A stretch of 64,000 nt of DNA from Actinomycetes bacterium (GTDB taxonomy: Bacteria; Actinomycetota; Acidimicrobiia; Spongiisociales; UBA5794). The position numbers were made by a program, and so were the translations under genes. The stretch lies in assembly GCA_024638645.1 (NCBI GenBank), contig JAHEJX010000007.1, forward strand, positions 1 to 64,000. The letters are read 5' to 3'. Below the pieces are notes generated by a model. That model saw only the letters and a program-made list of their open reading frames with translations, was not told the origin of the DNA and ran no database searches. Of the stretch, positions 37,898-49,268 are shown in pieces; within the stretch, counting starts at the first letter, position 1; every line of letters begins with the position of its first letter.

Positions 37898-39130
37898 CTA
37901 GCCGCTCTGGTCGACGGCCTCAGATTCGTCGGCGACGGGAGCCGTCGGAGCCAAGGGCGGCTCCCAATCCGCAGGCGTCGCCGGTGTGCCGATTGCAAGG
38001 TTTGGTGGCGCAAGCGGCTCCGCTACCCCGACTGCGATCTTGCGTTGTCGCCACCCGGCTAGGACGATCCCGCCTGTGCCGGCCATCAATGCCGCCGTGT
38101 ACAGCAGCAGTCCAACAACCGGAATCAGCCAGATCCCGAGCCTCCAGACGACGGCACCGACCAGGAACGCACCGAGCAGACCAGCCCGGCCTCTCAACAT
38201 CACGTCACCGAGGGCGGCGACCGAGGGCACCGGAGCGAACACCAGCCCGAGCGCCCACAACAAGATGAGCAGAATGCCCACCGGCGCGCCGACGACCGTG
38301 AACACGAACACCACCGATATCAGTGGCAGTCCAATCACGGCAAGGAAACCAACCCAGATCGTCTTCCAGGTTTCGACTCGCACGAGCCCTGTGGCGCGAG
38401 CCATCGAGCCGCGAAACACCACGAACAACACAAATCCGCTCGCGACAAACGCGAGGAATCCGAGAATCGTCGCGCCGATCAGCCAGACCCTCACGACAAA
38501 CACCGCACGCGACGGCAAGCGATTGAATTGACCGGCAACAGAGGCGCCCCCGGAGACAGTTGCGTCGTCGTCGGCCCGGTACAGCAGATCGCCCCCAACA
38601 TCGGCGTTGGGACCGACTCGCATGTTGCGGACCGAGATATCGATGTCGCGGCCGACCGCACCGTCAATCTCAACGTCGAGGAACCTCCCCTGGAGATCGC
38701 GTCCGGTGCTGCCGGTGACAGAACCCGAGCCAGCCACAACCAGCACATCACGGGCAACTTCGCCTGAGATGTCGAGAGATCCCCCCAGGACGGCGACGTC
38801 ACCGCCGACGGTTCCCGCGATGTCCAGCTCTCTGGCGAGGACCCGCACCGAGCCGGTGACGTTGCCTGTTATGGAAACCCGGGAGTGGCTCACGACGAAT
38901 ACGTCGCCGAGAACCTCGCCACTCACGTCGATGATCCCAGAAGCAATGACGAGGTCACCGTCGATGGTGCCATCGATGCGAGCCGACGAAGCCGCGATGT
39001 AGACGTCTTCCGTCTCCGTCTCCCCCTCACCGAGGATGTAGATGGCAGGAGTCAGCACAGCCGCAATGAACGGAGCAAGAGCGCCGAGCAGAGCGAAGGA
39101 GAAGAGAGTCCGGCGCAACAGCAGAGTCAT
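37898..39130 (-). CDS. Membrane protein with bactofilin-like beta-helix repeats
   Basis: A 410-residue protein. After a signal anchor, residues about 40-180 consist of regularly spaced turns such as IDGTIDGDLVIASG, ISGEVARDVLVVAG and IDGAVGRDIDI, the pattern of polymer-forming (bactofilin-like) right-handed beta-helices. Residues 195-360 carry four to five membrane helices and the tail is Pro/Ala-rich. Similar proteins are annotated as polymer-forming cytoskeletal or DUF proteins. It may assemble in the extracytoplasmic space. Confidence 0.7.
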   Translation of the reverse strand: MTLLLRRTLFSFALLGALAPFIAAVLTPAIYILGEGETETEDVYIAASSARIDGTIDGDLVIASGIIDVSGEVLGDVFVVSHSRVSITGNVTGSVRVLARELDIAGTVGGDVAVLGGSLDISGEVARDVLVVAGSGSVTGSTGRDLQGRFLDVEIDGAVGRDIDISVRNMRVGPNADVGGDLLYRADDDATVSGGASVAGQFNRLPSRAVFVVRVWLIGATILGFLAFVASGFVLFVVFRGSMARATGLVRVETWKTIWVGFLAVIGLPLISVVFVFTVVGAPVGILLILLWALGLVFAPVPSVAALGDVMLRGRAGLLGAFLVGAVVWRLGIWLIPVVGLLLYTAALMAGTGGIVLAGWRQRKIAVGVAEPLAPPNLAIGTPATPADWEPPLAPTAPVADESEAVDQSG

Positions 39131-39271
39131 TTCAGGCAGTTTGGCATCGCAACCGGAGTACCAGAGAATCGACGATCGGTCGTCGCGGCAACGGATGCCG
39201 TCGGCCGCTCAGCTGCAAGACAACGCCCGTCGAAGGCGTAGACGCCGGTCGCTCCCAGTTTCGATCGAAAC

Positions 39272-40765
39272 TCAGGGAAGGAAGCCGGCGAGAGGCACCG
39301 ACTCTGCCGTGAGGTTGAGGAGCGGCCACGGGATGAGCCCAAATACCGCTGTGAAGAACACGCACACCGCAAGGGCGATGCGCGTCGATCTGGAGGTCAC
39401 AACAGGTTCATCTGCCAACTCGGGCGGGACATCTTCGAAGTATGCGAGCACGATGAGGCGCAGGTAGAAGTAGAGGCCCGCAACGGCAGAAACCAGGCCG
39501 ACGATGGCCAACCACAGATAGCCGGCGTCGATGGCCGCGGCGAACACACCAACCTTGCCCACGAAGCCTGCAGTCAGCGGGATACCCCCCATGGCGAGCA
39601 TGAGAATCGCCAGCGCTCCGGCAAGTACGGGAGAGCGTTTGGCCAAACCCCTGTAGTCGTCGAGGGAGTTGGCGCCCCCTCGAGTACCGCTGATGATCGA
39701 GGCGATGATGAAAGTCCCGATGAGTTGGAACGCATAGGTGCCGAGATAGAACCACAGACTCGGGATGCCATCCTGACCCGCGACGAGAGCAGTCAACATG
39801 AACCCCGCATGAGCGACGCCCGAGTAGGCCAGCATCCGCTTGAAATCCGACTGGGCGATGGCGAGCAGTGTGCCCACAATCACGGAGAAGGCCGCAATGG
39901 CGGCAACGACTTGAGCCCAGTCTGAGATATTGCCGGCGAAGGCGACTGCGAGGACTCTGGCGAGGGCCGCGAAACCGGCAATCTTGACTCCGGAGGCCAT
40001 CAACGGCACGGCTCCCCCAGGGGCTCCCTGGTAAACGTCAGGAGCCCACTGATGGAAAGGCGCGGCAGATACCTTGAAGGCGAGGCCCACAATCATCAGC
40101 GCGATGCCGACGAGCAGCACGCCTTGATCGATGATGATCCGATCGGCGAAGTAGCTGAGTATCCCGGTCTCGCCGTAGATCGACGTGGACCCTGTCGCCG
40201 CATACGCCAAGGCCACGCCGTAGATGAAGAGGGCAGACGCGAACGATCCGAGCAGGAAGTACTTCATGGCGGCTTCGTCTGAGTTCTTTTCTTCTCTTAC
40301 GAAGCCGGCGACGACGTAAAGGGCTATCGAAGCTGTTTCCAGCCCGATGAACATCAGGACCAGGTTGGCGGAGACGACCATGATGTGCAGACCGGCGATG
40401 GCGAGCAGCGCAAGGGCTACATACTCCGCGCCTCGTTTCTCCAAGGTGTCGACAAGGCGCCATCCACCGAGTAGGGCGATCCCCCCAGCCGCGATGACGA
40501 GTCCCCCGCCGAAAACCGAGAAGTAGTCCATCACGACCATGGGAGTGCGCCCAAACTGCCCGACATAGTGGAGTTGGGCGCCGACGTCGTCGATGCGCCA
40601 CCACTGCACCCAGGCAACTGCGAAAGACAAGGCGAGCGCTGAGCCGGCAATGATGGCCCAAGCACGCTTTCCCAGATCCAAGGTCACTGCGGCCATGAGC
40701 ACCAGAACGGCGCCGGCAAGTAGGAAGATCTCGGATGCGATCGGCAGGAATCCGATGTTGGTCAC
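39272..40765 (-). CDS. nuoN: NADH-quinone oxidoreductase subunit N
   Basis: A 497-residue membrane subunit with about 14 helices. The proton-channel family core (AAPFHQWAPDVYQGAP, KIAGFAALARVLAV, MLAYSGVAHAGFML) matches NuoN of complex I. GTG 40765 overlaps the nuoM stop as GTGA. It is the last gene of the nuo operon, which runs nuoA to nuoN on the minus strand. Confidence 0.95.
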   Translation of the reverse strand: MTNIGFLPIASEIFLLAGAVLVLMAAVTLDLGKRAWAIIAGSALALSFAVAWVQWWRIDDVGAQLHYVGQFGRTPMVVMDYFSVFGGGLVIAAGGIALLGGWRLVDTLEKRGAEYVALALLAIAGLHIMVVSANLVLMFIGLETASIALYVVAGFVREEKNSDEAAMKYFLLGSFASALFIYGVALAYAATGSTSIYGETGILSYFADRIIIDQGVLLVGIALMIVGLAFKVSAAPFHQWAPDVYQGAPGGAVPLMASGVKIAGFAALARVLAVAFAGNISDWAQVVAAIAAFSVIVGTLLAIAQSDFKRMLAYSGVAHAGFMLTALVAGQDGIPSLWFYLGTYAFQLIGTFIIASIISGTRGGANSLDDYRGLAKRSPVLAGALAILMLAMGGIPLTAGFVGKVGVFAAAIDAGYLWLAIVGLVSAVAGLYFYLRLIVLAYFEDVPPELADEPVVTSRSTRIALAVCVFFTAVFGLIPWPLLNLTAESVPLAGFLP

Positions 40766-42327
40766 GGCGCCTCCCCTGCGACTTCCGCAACGTCAGCGAT
40801 GCGGCCAAACTCAGGAGCCTCGTAGTCGGTAACCCGTTCGATCCGATCAATGATCGACTCGACCGCCGGCTCGATTCGGTCGAGTGCCGGCTTCGGGTAG
40901 AGGCCGAGGAACAGGATCATCGCGGCGATCGGCACGAGGATCGCGATCTCGCGACCATTCAGGTCCTGCAACCCCTTGTTGGCTTCGTTGTCGACCGGGC
41001 CCGTGAACATCCGCTCATACGCCCACAGCAGATAGATGGCTGCCAGCACTACCCCGCTTGCGGCGAGAATCGCCAGTACCGGCCAAGCCAGCCACGAGCC
41101 AAGCAGGATTTTGAACTCGCCGATGAACCCGTTTAGTCCCGGCAGGCCGATCGAAGCGAAGGCCATGAAAAGGAAGATCCCGGCGAACAGTGGCATCACC
41201 GATGAGAGACCGCCGTACTCCGATATCTGCCTGGTGTGGCGTCGCTCGTAGATCATGCCGATTAACAGGAACAGCGCACCTGTAGTGAGGCCGTGGTTGA
41301 CCATTTGAATGATGCCGCCCTGCAGACCCTGACTGGTGAGGGCGAAGGTTCCGAGCACGATGAAACCGAGGTGGCTCACCGAAGAGTAAGCAACGAGCCG
41401 TTTGACGTCCGGTTGGACAATGGCGACCGCGGCGCCATAGATGATGCCGACGACCGCCAGCGCACCGAGCCATGGTGCCAACGTGACCGTGGCCTCGGGG
41501 AACAGCGTGAGGTTGAAACGCACGAATCCGTACGTACCGAGCTTCAGCAATACGCCGGCCAGGATGACCGAACCGGCCGTGGGCGCCTCAGTGTGCGCGT
41601 CCGGCAGCCACGTGTGGAACGGGAACAGCGGAACCTTGATGGCGAACGCGGCTCCGAACCCGAGGAACAGCCACATCTGTGCGTTCGAGGACAGTGCCAG
41701 CTCGTTCAAGTCTGCATAGTTGAACGAGATGGACTGCCCCGGCACGTTGCTGTGCAGAATCGCCAGCGCAATGATCGCCGTCAGTAACAGGGCCGACCCG
41801 AACGCCGTGTATAGGAAGAACTTCACGGCGGCATACACCCGGTTCTCCGAGCCCCAGATACCGATGAGGAAGTACATCGGAATCAGGGTCATCTCGAAGA
41901 ACACGAAGAACAACAGGAGATCGAGAGAAACGAACACGCCGAGGAGGCCGGTCTCGAGCAGCAGCATCGAGACCATATAGAGCTTGACATCCTTCGTGAT
42001 GGAGGCTGAAGCGATGATCGAGATGGGAAAGAGGAATGCGGTCAACACGACCAGCAGCAGCGAGATGCCGTCGATGCCGACGTTCCAACCGATGCCCCAC
42101 GGCTCGTACCAATTCACAGACTCCGCGAACTGGAACTCGGCGCCGTCGGCTGCCGAGAACTCCCACAGGATGAAGAGCGAAACTGCAAGCGGGAGGACGC
42201 TGATTGCGGCGGTGATAGGCATCATCAGCTCGCTGCGGTTCTTCGGCAGCATGGCTATCACGAGGGCTCCGGCCGCCGGCAGCAAGACGAGCAGAGCTAT
42301 CACCGGGAACCCAATGCTGTGTTCCAT
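40762..42327 (-). CDS. nuoM: NADH-quinone oxidoreductase subunit M
   Basis: A 521-residue antiporter-like subunit. FFEMTLIPMYFLIGIWG contains the conserved Glu of TM5, and KVPLFPFHTWLPDAHTEAPT and RLVAYSSVSHLGF are Mrp-type channel blocks. ATG 42327 shares one base with the nuoL stop (TAATG), showing coupling. It pumps protons as part of the complex I membrane arm. Confidence 0.96.
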   Translation of the reverse strand: MEHSIGFPVIALLVLLPAAGALVIAMLPKNRSELMMPITAAISVLPLAVSLFILWEFSAADGAEFQFAESVNWYEPWGIGWNVGIDGISLLLVVLTAFLFPISIIASASITKDVKLYMVSMLLLETGLLGVFVSLDLLLFFVFFEMTLIPMYFLIGIWGSENRVYAAVKFFLYTAFGSALLLTAIIALAILHSNVPGQSISFNYADLNELALSSNAQMWLFLGFGAAFAIKVPLFPFHTWLPDAHTEAPTAGSVILAGVLLKLGTYGFVRFNLTLFPEATVTLAPWLGALAVVGIIYGAAVAIVQPDVKRLVAYSSVSHLGFIVLGTFALTSQGLQGGIIQMVNHGLTTGALFLLIGMIYERRHTRQISEYGGLSSVMPLFAGIFLFMAFASIGLPGLNGFIGEFKILLGSWLAWPVLAILAASGVVLAAIYLLWAYERMFTGPVDNEANKGLQDLNGREIAILVPIAAMILFLGLYPKPALDRIEPAVESIIDRIERVTDYEAPEFGRIADVAEVAGEAP

Positions 42328-44204
42328 TACACCGCACCTCCCGCAACGATCAGCCACACAACGAGGCCGATTGCGCCTGCAAGTATTCCGACGCCATAGC
42401 TGCGGGCGAGGCCGGTCTGGAGTGGCGCGAGCATCGAACCAAGCCGCTTGACCACCGCGCCAATTCCGTTGACTCCACCGTCAACCACCTTGGCATCAGC
42501 AGTAAAGGCGAGCTGCTCGGAAAGGGCCTTGCCCGGAGCAACAATGGTCTTGCCGTACAGGTCGTCCACGCCGTAACCGTTGAGCAGCGTTTCCCATGTG
42601 CCCCCCTCTTCGAGCTGCGTGCCGTTGACGACGTAGCGGCGGTAGGCGTACATCACACCGAGAACGCCCGCACCGATCGAGATTCCAGCCAGGATCCAAG
42701 GAGTTACGCCCTCTGGGATATGAGCTTGATGCACGAACTCGAACGCCGGTTCGAGGAAGTGTTCGAGCGTGGGCTTGAACGGCGTGTTGATCAACCCTCC
42801 CACGGCAGAAAGTCCGGCAAGGACCGCAAGAGGCATCGTCATGTTGATTGGCGACTCGTGTGGTTGGACTCCCTCGTCCCAGCGCGGCTCACCCCAGAAC
42901 GTGAGGAACATCATGCGACTCATGTAAAAGGCAGTGAGGCCGGCTGTGACGATGCCGATGATCCACAGCGCCATATATCCACCACCTCGGCCGTAGACGA
43001 CGGCGAGGATCTCATCCTTCGACCAGAAGCCTGCGAGCGGCGGGATGCCGGAGATCGCAATCCAGGCGACGACCATTGTGGCGAACGTGATCGGGACCTT
43101 CTTGCGGAGCCCACCCATCTTCGCCATGTCTTGTTCGCCGCCCATCGCGTGGATCACGGAGCCGGCACCGAGGAACAGCAGCGCCTTGAAGAACGCATGG
43201 GTGACGAGGTGGAACACGCCGGCGACGAGGCCGAGGACGCCCACGCCCATGAACATGTAGCCCAGCTGGCTGATCGTGGAGTAGGCGAGCACTCGCTTGA
43301 TGTCGCGCTGGCCGATGGCGATGGTCGCGGCAAAGAGTGCCGTCAAAGCGCCGACGGTGGCAACCACGGCCTGGGACACGGGCGCAAGCTCGAAGAAGAT
43401 CCCAGTGCGGGCGACCATATACACGCCCGCCGTGACCATGGTGGCGGCGTGGATGAGGGCAGACACCGGAGTCGGGCCTTCCATGGCGTCCGGGAGCCAG
43501 ACATGCAGTGGAAGCTGAGCGGACTTGCCGGCAGCGCCCACCAGGAGCAGCAGCGTGATTGCGGTCGCGGTCGCAGTTGTGATGAACGCGGCGTTGTCGT
43601 GGAGGACCTCGAAAATGTGCGTGAAGTCGAGCGTGCCGAAGCTGGCGAAGATGAGCATCAACGCAATCAGGAAGCCAAAGTCGCCGATGCGGTTGACGAC
43701 GAAGGCCTTCTTGCCTGCCGCGGCTGCAGAAGGCTTCTCGAACCAGAATGAGATCAGCAGGTAGCTCGAAAGGCCGACGAGCTCCCATCCCACGAACAGG
43801 ACTCCGAAGTTGGCACCGAGCACCAGGATCAGCATCGACGTGATGAACAGGTTCAGATAGGTGAAGAAACGCCCGAATCGTGGGTCACCGTGCATGTACC
43901 CAATCGAATAGATGTGGATCAGCGCGCCGACGCCCGTAACGACGAGCGTCATCATGGCGGACAGCGGGTCCCACAGCAGCTCGGCATTCAGCCCGAGGCT
44001 GGGGATCCACTCGAACAGCTCAATGTGGCGGCCATTTTCACCCCCGCTGATGAACTCAAAGGAAGAGATCAGAGCAAGTAGAAACGAAAGGCCGACAGTC
44101 GCAGAACCGAGGTAACCGGCACCGGGCTCGCCGATGCGTTTGCCGAAGAACAACAGCGTCAGGAATCCGGCCAGGGGAAGAGCGAGAAGGAGTCCGATCA
44201 GCAT
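42327..44204 (-). CDS. nuoL: NADH-quinone oxidoreductase subunit L
   Basis: A 625-residue subunit, the largest antiporter-like one. VGWELVGLSSYLLI holds the key Glu, SAQLPLHVWLPDAMEGPTPVSA the conserved Lys/His channel region, and a long C-terminal part corresponds to the lateral helix that braces the membrane arm. It is 3 bp after nuoK. Confidence 0.97.
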   Translation of the reverse strand: MLIGLLLALPLAGFLTLLFFGKRIGEPGAGYLGSATVGLSFLLALISSFEFISGGENGRHIELFEWIPSLGLNAELLWDPLSAMMTLVVTGVGALIHIYSIGYMHGDPRFGRFFTYLNLFITSMLILVLGANFGVLFVGWELVGLSSYLLISFWFEKPSAAAAGKKAFVVNRIGDFGFLIALMLIFASFGTLDFTHIFEVLHDNAAFITTATATAITLLLLVGAAGKSAQLPLHVWLPDAMEGPTPVSALIHAATMVTAGVYMVARTGIFFELAPVSQAVVATVGALTALFAATIAIGQRDIKRVLAYSTISQLGYMFMGVGVLGLVAGVFHLVTHAFFKALLFLGAGSVIHAMGGEQDMAKMGGLRKKVPITFATMVVAWIAISGIPPLAGFWSKDEILAVVYGRGGGYMALWIIGIVTAGLTAFYMSRMMFLTFWGEPRWDEGVQPHESPINMTMPLAVLAGLSAVGGLINTPFKPTLEHFLEPAFEFVHQAHIPEGVTPWILAGISIGAGVLGVMYAYRRYVVNGTQLEEGGTWETLLNGYGVDDLYGKTIVAPGKALSEQLAFTADAKVVDGGVNGIGAVVKRLGSMLAPLQTGLARSYGVGILAGAIGLVVWLIVAGGAV

Positions 44205-44207
44205 CGG

Positions 44208-44549
44208 CTACCCACTCAGCTCGGCGAGATCGTCGACGCTTGCCGTCGCCCGCTTGCGGAACACCGCCACGATGATGGCCAAGCCAACCGTCACCTCGGC
44301 TGCCGCCACGACCATGATGAACAGCGCCGAGATCTGACCTTCGAGTGACCCGATACCCGAGTCGGCGGCCACGAAGGTGAGATTGACGGAGTTCAACATG
44401 AGCTCGATCGACATGAACATCACGAGCGCGTTGCGCCGCAGCAGCAGGCCGGCCGACCCGATAGCAAAAAGCACAGCGGCAAGGCCCATATACCAACCGG
44501 CCGTGACTTGGAGGCCTTCTGTTGCTGCCTGCGCCAGTATGGGAATCAC
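44208..44549 (-). CDS. nuoK: NADH-quinone oxidoreductase subunit K
   Basis: A 113-residue, three-helix subunit. [21 protein letters not shown] carries the conserved Glu of the NuoK proton path, and [16 protein letters not shown] the second acidic site. Length and motifs are typical. It overlaps the nuoJ stop by 4 bp. Confidence 0.96.
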   Translation of the reverse strand: MIPILAQAATEGLQVTAGWYMGLAAVLFAIGSAGLLLRRNALVMFMSIELMLNSVNLTFVAADSGIGSLEGQISALFIMVVAAAEVTVGLAIIVAVFRKRATASVDDLAELSG

Positions 44550-45117
44550 TCGACTCCCTCCGGGGCCTCGTCGCGAGGCTTGAGTGCGAACTGGCCGAGC
44601 GCAACGGTGCCGACTGCCGCAATGGTGAGCAACAACACTGTTGCCTCAAACGGAAGAAGCCAGCCGGTGAACAGTTCCCCTGAGATGTTCTCGATCGTGC
44701 CTACGCAGTCGAGAGTGCAATTGCCGCTCGGCCGCCCGGTCGTCCATGCCACCTGGAGCGATCCGTCGAAGGCAGCTGCAACGTCCAGCACGGCAATCCC
44801 GATCAATGCGACGAGCCCGGCGCCCAGTACGTAGACGATCGGTCTTTGGTACGGGATGGTTTCGGTGCGGTCAACCGCTCGGTCGACGCCGATCAGCATG
44901 ATGACGAACAGGAAGAGCGTCATGACGGCTCCGGCGTAGATCAGAACTTGGACGGCGGCAACGAAGTGAGCGCCATTCATCACGTAGAAGACCGCCATCG
45001 AGAACATCGCAAGCAGCAGCCCCATGGCCGAGTAGACCGGGGACCGCGCGGAGACCATCACCAAGCCGCCTGCCAGTGCGGCCAAAGCGAAGATCGCAAA
45101 GACGATGACCTCGACCA

Positions 45118-45118
<1 letters not shown>
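44546..45118 (-). CDS. nuoJ: NADH-quinone oxidoreductase subunit J
   Basis: A 190-residue membrane subunit with five helices. [36 protein letters not shown] and [10 protein letters not shown] are standard NuoJ blocks near the E-channel. The ATG shares one base with the nuoI stop (TGATG). Confidence 0.95.
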
Positions 45119-45756
<638 letters not shown>

Positions 45757-45770
45757 TTACGTCACATCCT

Positions 45771-46832
45771 TCACACGAATGGCCACCAGCTCGGCGGCAT
45801 ACGACGCAGTCCAATCGCAACCGTTGACAGAGCAATCCACAGCAGTGAGACCGGGATCAATCGTTTCCATCCAAAGCTCATCAGTTGGTCGTAACGCATG
45901 CGGGGCAGCGTGGCCCTCACCCACACGAAGACGAATATCAGCGCAGTGGTCTTGGCGAGGAACCACACGATCGGCAGGATCCAGTCGAACGGAGCCCCGA
46001 GCCCAAACGTCGGTCCGTTCCAGCCGCCGAGGAACAACGTAACGGTGATCGCAGAGATGTTGAAGATGTTGATGTACTCGGCCAGGAAGAACATGGCGAA
46101 GCGGAACCCGGAGTACTCGGTGTGATAGCCACCAACGATCTCTGACTCGGCTTCGACGAGGTCGAACGGGGCGCGGTTCGTTTCGGCGAAGCCCGCAATG
46201 AAGAAGATGACGAATGAAGGAACCAGAATCCAGTTCCAGGCCGGAATGAAATTGAGATACGTGCCCGACTGGAGCTCGACAATCTGGTGCAACGAAGTGG
46301 TGCCCGTGAAGAGAATCAGCGGAACCAGCGCCAGGCCCATCGCCGCTTCGTAGGAGATCATCTGCGCCGACGCTCGCACCGCACCGAGCAGCGGGTACTT
46401 CGATCCGCTCGACCACCCTGCCAGCACAACGGCGTAAACGGCAAGCGAAGACAGGGCCAGGATGTACAGCAGCCCGATATTGAGGTCCATGCCCGAGAGG
46501 TCGATCACTCTGTCGCCAAGAGTGAACGGTCGCCCAATGGGTACCACCAGGAATATGAGTAACGCCGGGATGAGCGCGGCTATCGGAGCCGCTATGTAGG
46601 GCCCGAACTCGACCTTGCGAGGCGTAACCGACTCCTTGAAGAGGAGCTTTATGCCATCAGCAACGGTCTGCAGGATTCCCCACGGGCCGGCGCGGTCGGG
46701 GCCGATGCGATTCTGGAGGTCGGCAACGACCTTGCGCTCGAACCAAACAACGAGGATCGTGACGTTCAGCAGCAACGCAAACGCCAAGACCACCTTGATG
46801 GCCGCAGTGAGAAAGGTCTCCCAGCCGGTCAT
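45771..46832 (-). CDS. nuoH: NADH-quinone oxidoreductase subunit H
   Basis: A 353-residue membrane subunit. ERKVVADLQNRIGPDRAGPWG, FAETNRAPFDLVEAESEIVGG and EYINIF are the quinone-chamber signatures of NuoH. ATG 46832 overlaps the nuoG stop as ATGA. Confidence 0.97.
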   Translation of the reverse strand: MTGWETFLTAAIKVVLAFALLLNVTILVVWFERKVVADLQNRIGPDRAGPWGILQTVADGIKLLFKESVTPRKVEFGPYIAAPIAALIPALLIFLVVPIGRPFTLGDRVIDLSGMDLNIGLLYILALSSLAVYAVVLAGWSSGSKYPLLGAVRASAQMISYEAAMGLALVPLILFTGTTSLHQIVELQSGTYLNFIPAWNWILVPSFVIFFIAGFAETNRAPFDLVEAESEIVGGYHTEYSGFRFAMFFLAEYINIFNISAITVTLFLGGWNGPTFGLGAPFDWILPIVWFLAKTTALIFVFVWVRATLPRMRYDQLMSFGWKRLIPVSLLWIALSTVAIGLRRMPPSWWPFV

Positions 46833-49252
46833 TCGCCGCCCCCAGCGTTTGCAATCGACACGACCTGGGTCGCACCGAACACCCAGGTTGAGTCCAGGTT
46901 CGCCGGGATGTATGCAGCTCCTTCGGCCATCGTTGCGTCGATGCGAAGCGGCAGATGCAGCGAAGCCTCGTCGCCGACCACGTCGACTATCTGGCCGTCG
47001 CTGAGAGCAAGAGCAGACGCGTCACGAGGGTGGAGGTGGACTGCCGGGTCGGGAGCGAGCGCGGCCAACGATGGGCTGTGCGCGATGCGGGTGCCCCCGT
47101 CGTACAGGACACGCCCAAAGTGGAGAGTGAGCCTGCCACCGGCGGCCTTGAGGCCGGGGTCGCTCGGTTCATACTGGAGTGGCTGAACCCCATCGCCATC
47201 CGGCATGACGACGCCGTCGCGTTCCGGGCCCCACTCGATGCGGTCCCAGTTGAAGGACCGATAGGCGGGAGCCACCGTGGCGATCTCCTTCGCAATGGCG
47301 GCGGCGTTGCCTGCGCCGAGCTGTCCGCCCATCCGGACGGATAGCTCATCGAGGATCGACCACAGAGCTCGAGATTGGCCAGGGCCTGGCACGATACGGT
47401 TGACCTTCTGCACGCGTCCTTCGACGTTGGTGACGCTGCCCTCAGTCTCAGCGAAGCCGTCGACGGGCAGGATCACAGACGCGTACTGGTTCGAATCGTT
47501 GAGGAACATGTCGAAAGACACCACAAAGTCGGCACTGCTCAGCGCCCGCCGGGCCTCACGCGGATCGCGCCCGTCGCGGACCGGGTCGGCACCGACCATG
47601 AGGAGCGCCTTTAGTTCACCGGACACGAGGCCCGCCAGGATGCCGTTGGTATCCCTGCCGGCGTCGGCAGGCAAGGGGCCCCAGTGCGATTCGAGCTCGG
47701 CACGGCCGGCAGCGTTGCCGACGTGGACCCGACCGGGGAGCAGCGTTGGCGCCAGACCCATGTCGAGGGCCCCGAACACGTTGCCGCGACGAGCGAGCGG
47801 CAGGATCTTGGCGCCGGGCAGAGAGTTTGCGTACGCGGCGACCGCCTCGGGAAGCGCTGCGTCCTCAGTGCGGCCGGGAAGACCGACGATCGCGGTCACC
47901 TTGCCCTCGCTGAGGAGGTTGCGAGCGGCTGCATACTTCTCGTCGTTGCTGGCCAGCTTGCGGAGCACCTCTCCGCCATCACCGGGTCGATACCGAACGG
48001 TGAGGGTGGCAACGTCGTCGAGTCCAGCCCTTCGCGGATGGACCACTATGAGCTTGGCGCCAAGCTCCGTGACCGCGTGGCGCACCCGCAGGTAGAGGCT
48101 GGGGAACTCTTCTTTGAGATCGCCCGCCCACAACAGGATCGTGTCGGCCAGGTCGATGTCATCGATCTCAGCTCGGTTGGACAGGCCGACGAGCAGCTCA
48201 GGTCTCAGAGAGTCTCCGACCTGGGCGTCGACGTGCGGCGTTACGACCACCGTTCGCAAGAACTTGCTGAGGGCGAAGGCTTCCTCGTTGGTGCTGTTGG
48301 CGCCGCCGATGGACGCCACCTCATCTCCCCGCACGGAGCCCAGTTGGTCCGCAACGAGGTCGAGAGCTTCTCCCCACGTCGCCGCATGAAGCACTCCCGC
48401 CTCGTTCCGAATCATCGGGGTCATCAGCCGTTCGTCTGAGTGGATCGCCTGGAAGATGAATCGGTCTTTGTCGGAAAGCCAGCCATGGTTCGTCTTGTCG
48501 TTGTCGATGCCGTTGATACGGACAACTTCGTTCTGACTGGTCTCAATGGAGACCGAGGCTCCCGAGGAGTCGACCATGGAGACGGACTCAATGGCGTCGA
48601 GGTCCCAGGGCCTGGCCTTGAAACGATACGGCTTGGCGGTGAGAGCGCCGACTGGGCAAATCTCGACCGTGTTGCCGGAGAAGTAGGAGGCGAAAGGCTC
48701 ATCGGGAAAGGTGATTACCTGCGTGCTGTAGCCGCGACCGACGAACTCGATGAGCGGGTCTCCCGATACTTCTTCCGAGAAGCGGGTGCAGCGGGCGCAC
48801 AGGATGCAGCGTTCCCGATCCATCAGCACCAAGTCGCTCAACGGAATCGGCTTTTCGTAATGTCGCTTTTCCTCGACGAAGCGGCTTTCACCCGGCCCGT
48901 AGGCAACCGTCTGGTCCTGCAGTGGGCACTCGCCGCCTTTGTCGCAGACAGGGCAGTCGAGCGGGTGATTGATGAGAAGAAACTCGAGAATGCCTTCCTG
49001 AGCCTTCTGGACGACCTCGGACTGGGTGTCCACGATCATCTCTTCTGCCGCAGGCATGTTGCAGGCCGTGGTCAGAATGCGGCCTCGCGGTGTTTCCACC
49101 TCCACAAGACACATCCGGCACATGCCCACCGGCTTCATTCGCGGGTGGTAACAAAAGCGCGGAATGTAAGTACCGCTGTCTTCAGCGGACTTGATGATCA
49201 TCTCCCCTGCCGGCACTTCGACGGCCGCGCCGTCGATCGTGATGGTGACCAT
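46829..49252 (-). CDS. nuoG: NADH-quinone oxidoreductase subunit G
   Basis: An 807-residue iron-sulfur subunit. The N-terminus has the 2Fe-2S site (PRFCYHPRMKPVGMCRMC), the His-ligated 4Fe-4S site (LDCPVCDKGGECPLQD), and CILCARCTRFSEEV with a later CPVGAL for another cluster; the rest is a molybdopterin-oxidoreductase-like domain without cofactor Cys. ATG 49252 (MVTITIDGAAVEV) begins at the first strand; longer in-frame extension overlaps nuoF and lacks support. Confidence 0.95.
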   Translation of the reverse strand: MVTITIDGAAVEVPAGEMIIKSAEDSGTYIPRFCYHPRMKPVGMCRMCLVEVETPRGRILTTACNMPAAEEMIVDTQSEVVQKAQEGILEFLLINHPLDCPVCDKGGECPLQDQTVAYGPGESRFVEEKRHYEKPIPLSDLVLMDRERCILCARCTRFSEEVSGDPLIEFVGRGYSTQVITFPDEPFASYFSGNTVEICPVGALTAKPYRFKARPWDLDAIESVSMVDSSGASVSIETSQNEVVRINGIDNDKTNHGWLSDKDRFIFQAIHSDERLMTPMIRNEAGVLHAATWGEALDLVADQLGSVRGDEVASIGGANSTNEEAFALSKFLRTVVVTPHVDAQVGDSLRPELLVGLSNRAEIDDIDLADTILLWAGDLKEEFPSLYLRVRHAVTELGAKLIVVHPRRAGLDDVATLTVRYRPGDGGEVLRKLASNDEKYAAARNLLSEGKVTAIVGLPGRTEDAALPEAVAAYANSLPGAKILPLARRGNVFGALDMGLAPTLLPGRVHVGNAAGRAELESHWGPLPADAGRDTNGILAGLVSGELKALLMVGADPVRDGRDPREARRALSSADFVVSFDMFLNDSNQYASVILPVDGFAETEGSVTNVEGRVQKVNRIVPGPGQSRALWSILDELSVRMGGQLGAGNAAAIAKEIATVAPAYRSFNWDRIEWGPERDGVVMPDGDGVQPLQYEPSDPGLKAAGGRLTLHFGRVLYDGGTRIAHSPSLAALAPDPAVHLHPRDASALALSDGQIVDVVGDEASLHLPLRIDATMAEGAAYIPANLDSTWVFGATQVVSIANAGGGE

Positions 49253-49268
49253 CTCAGCTGGCTGGCGT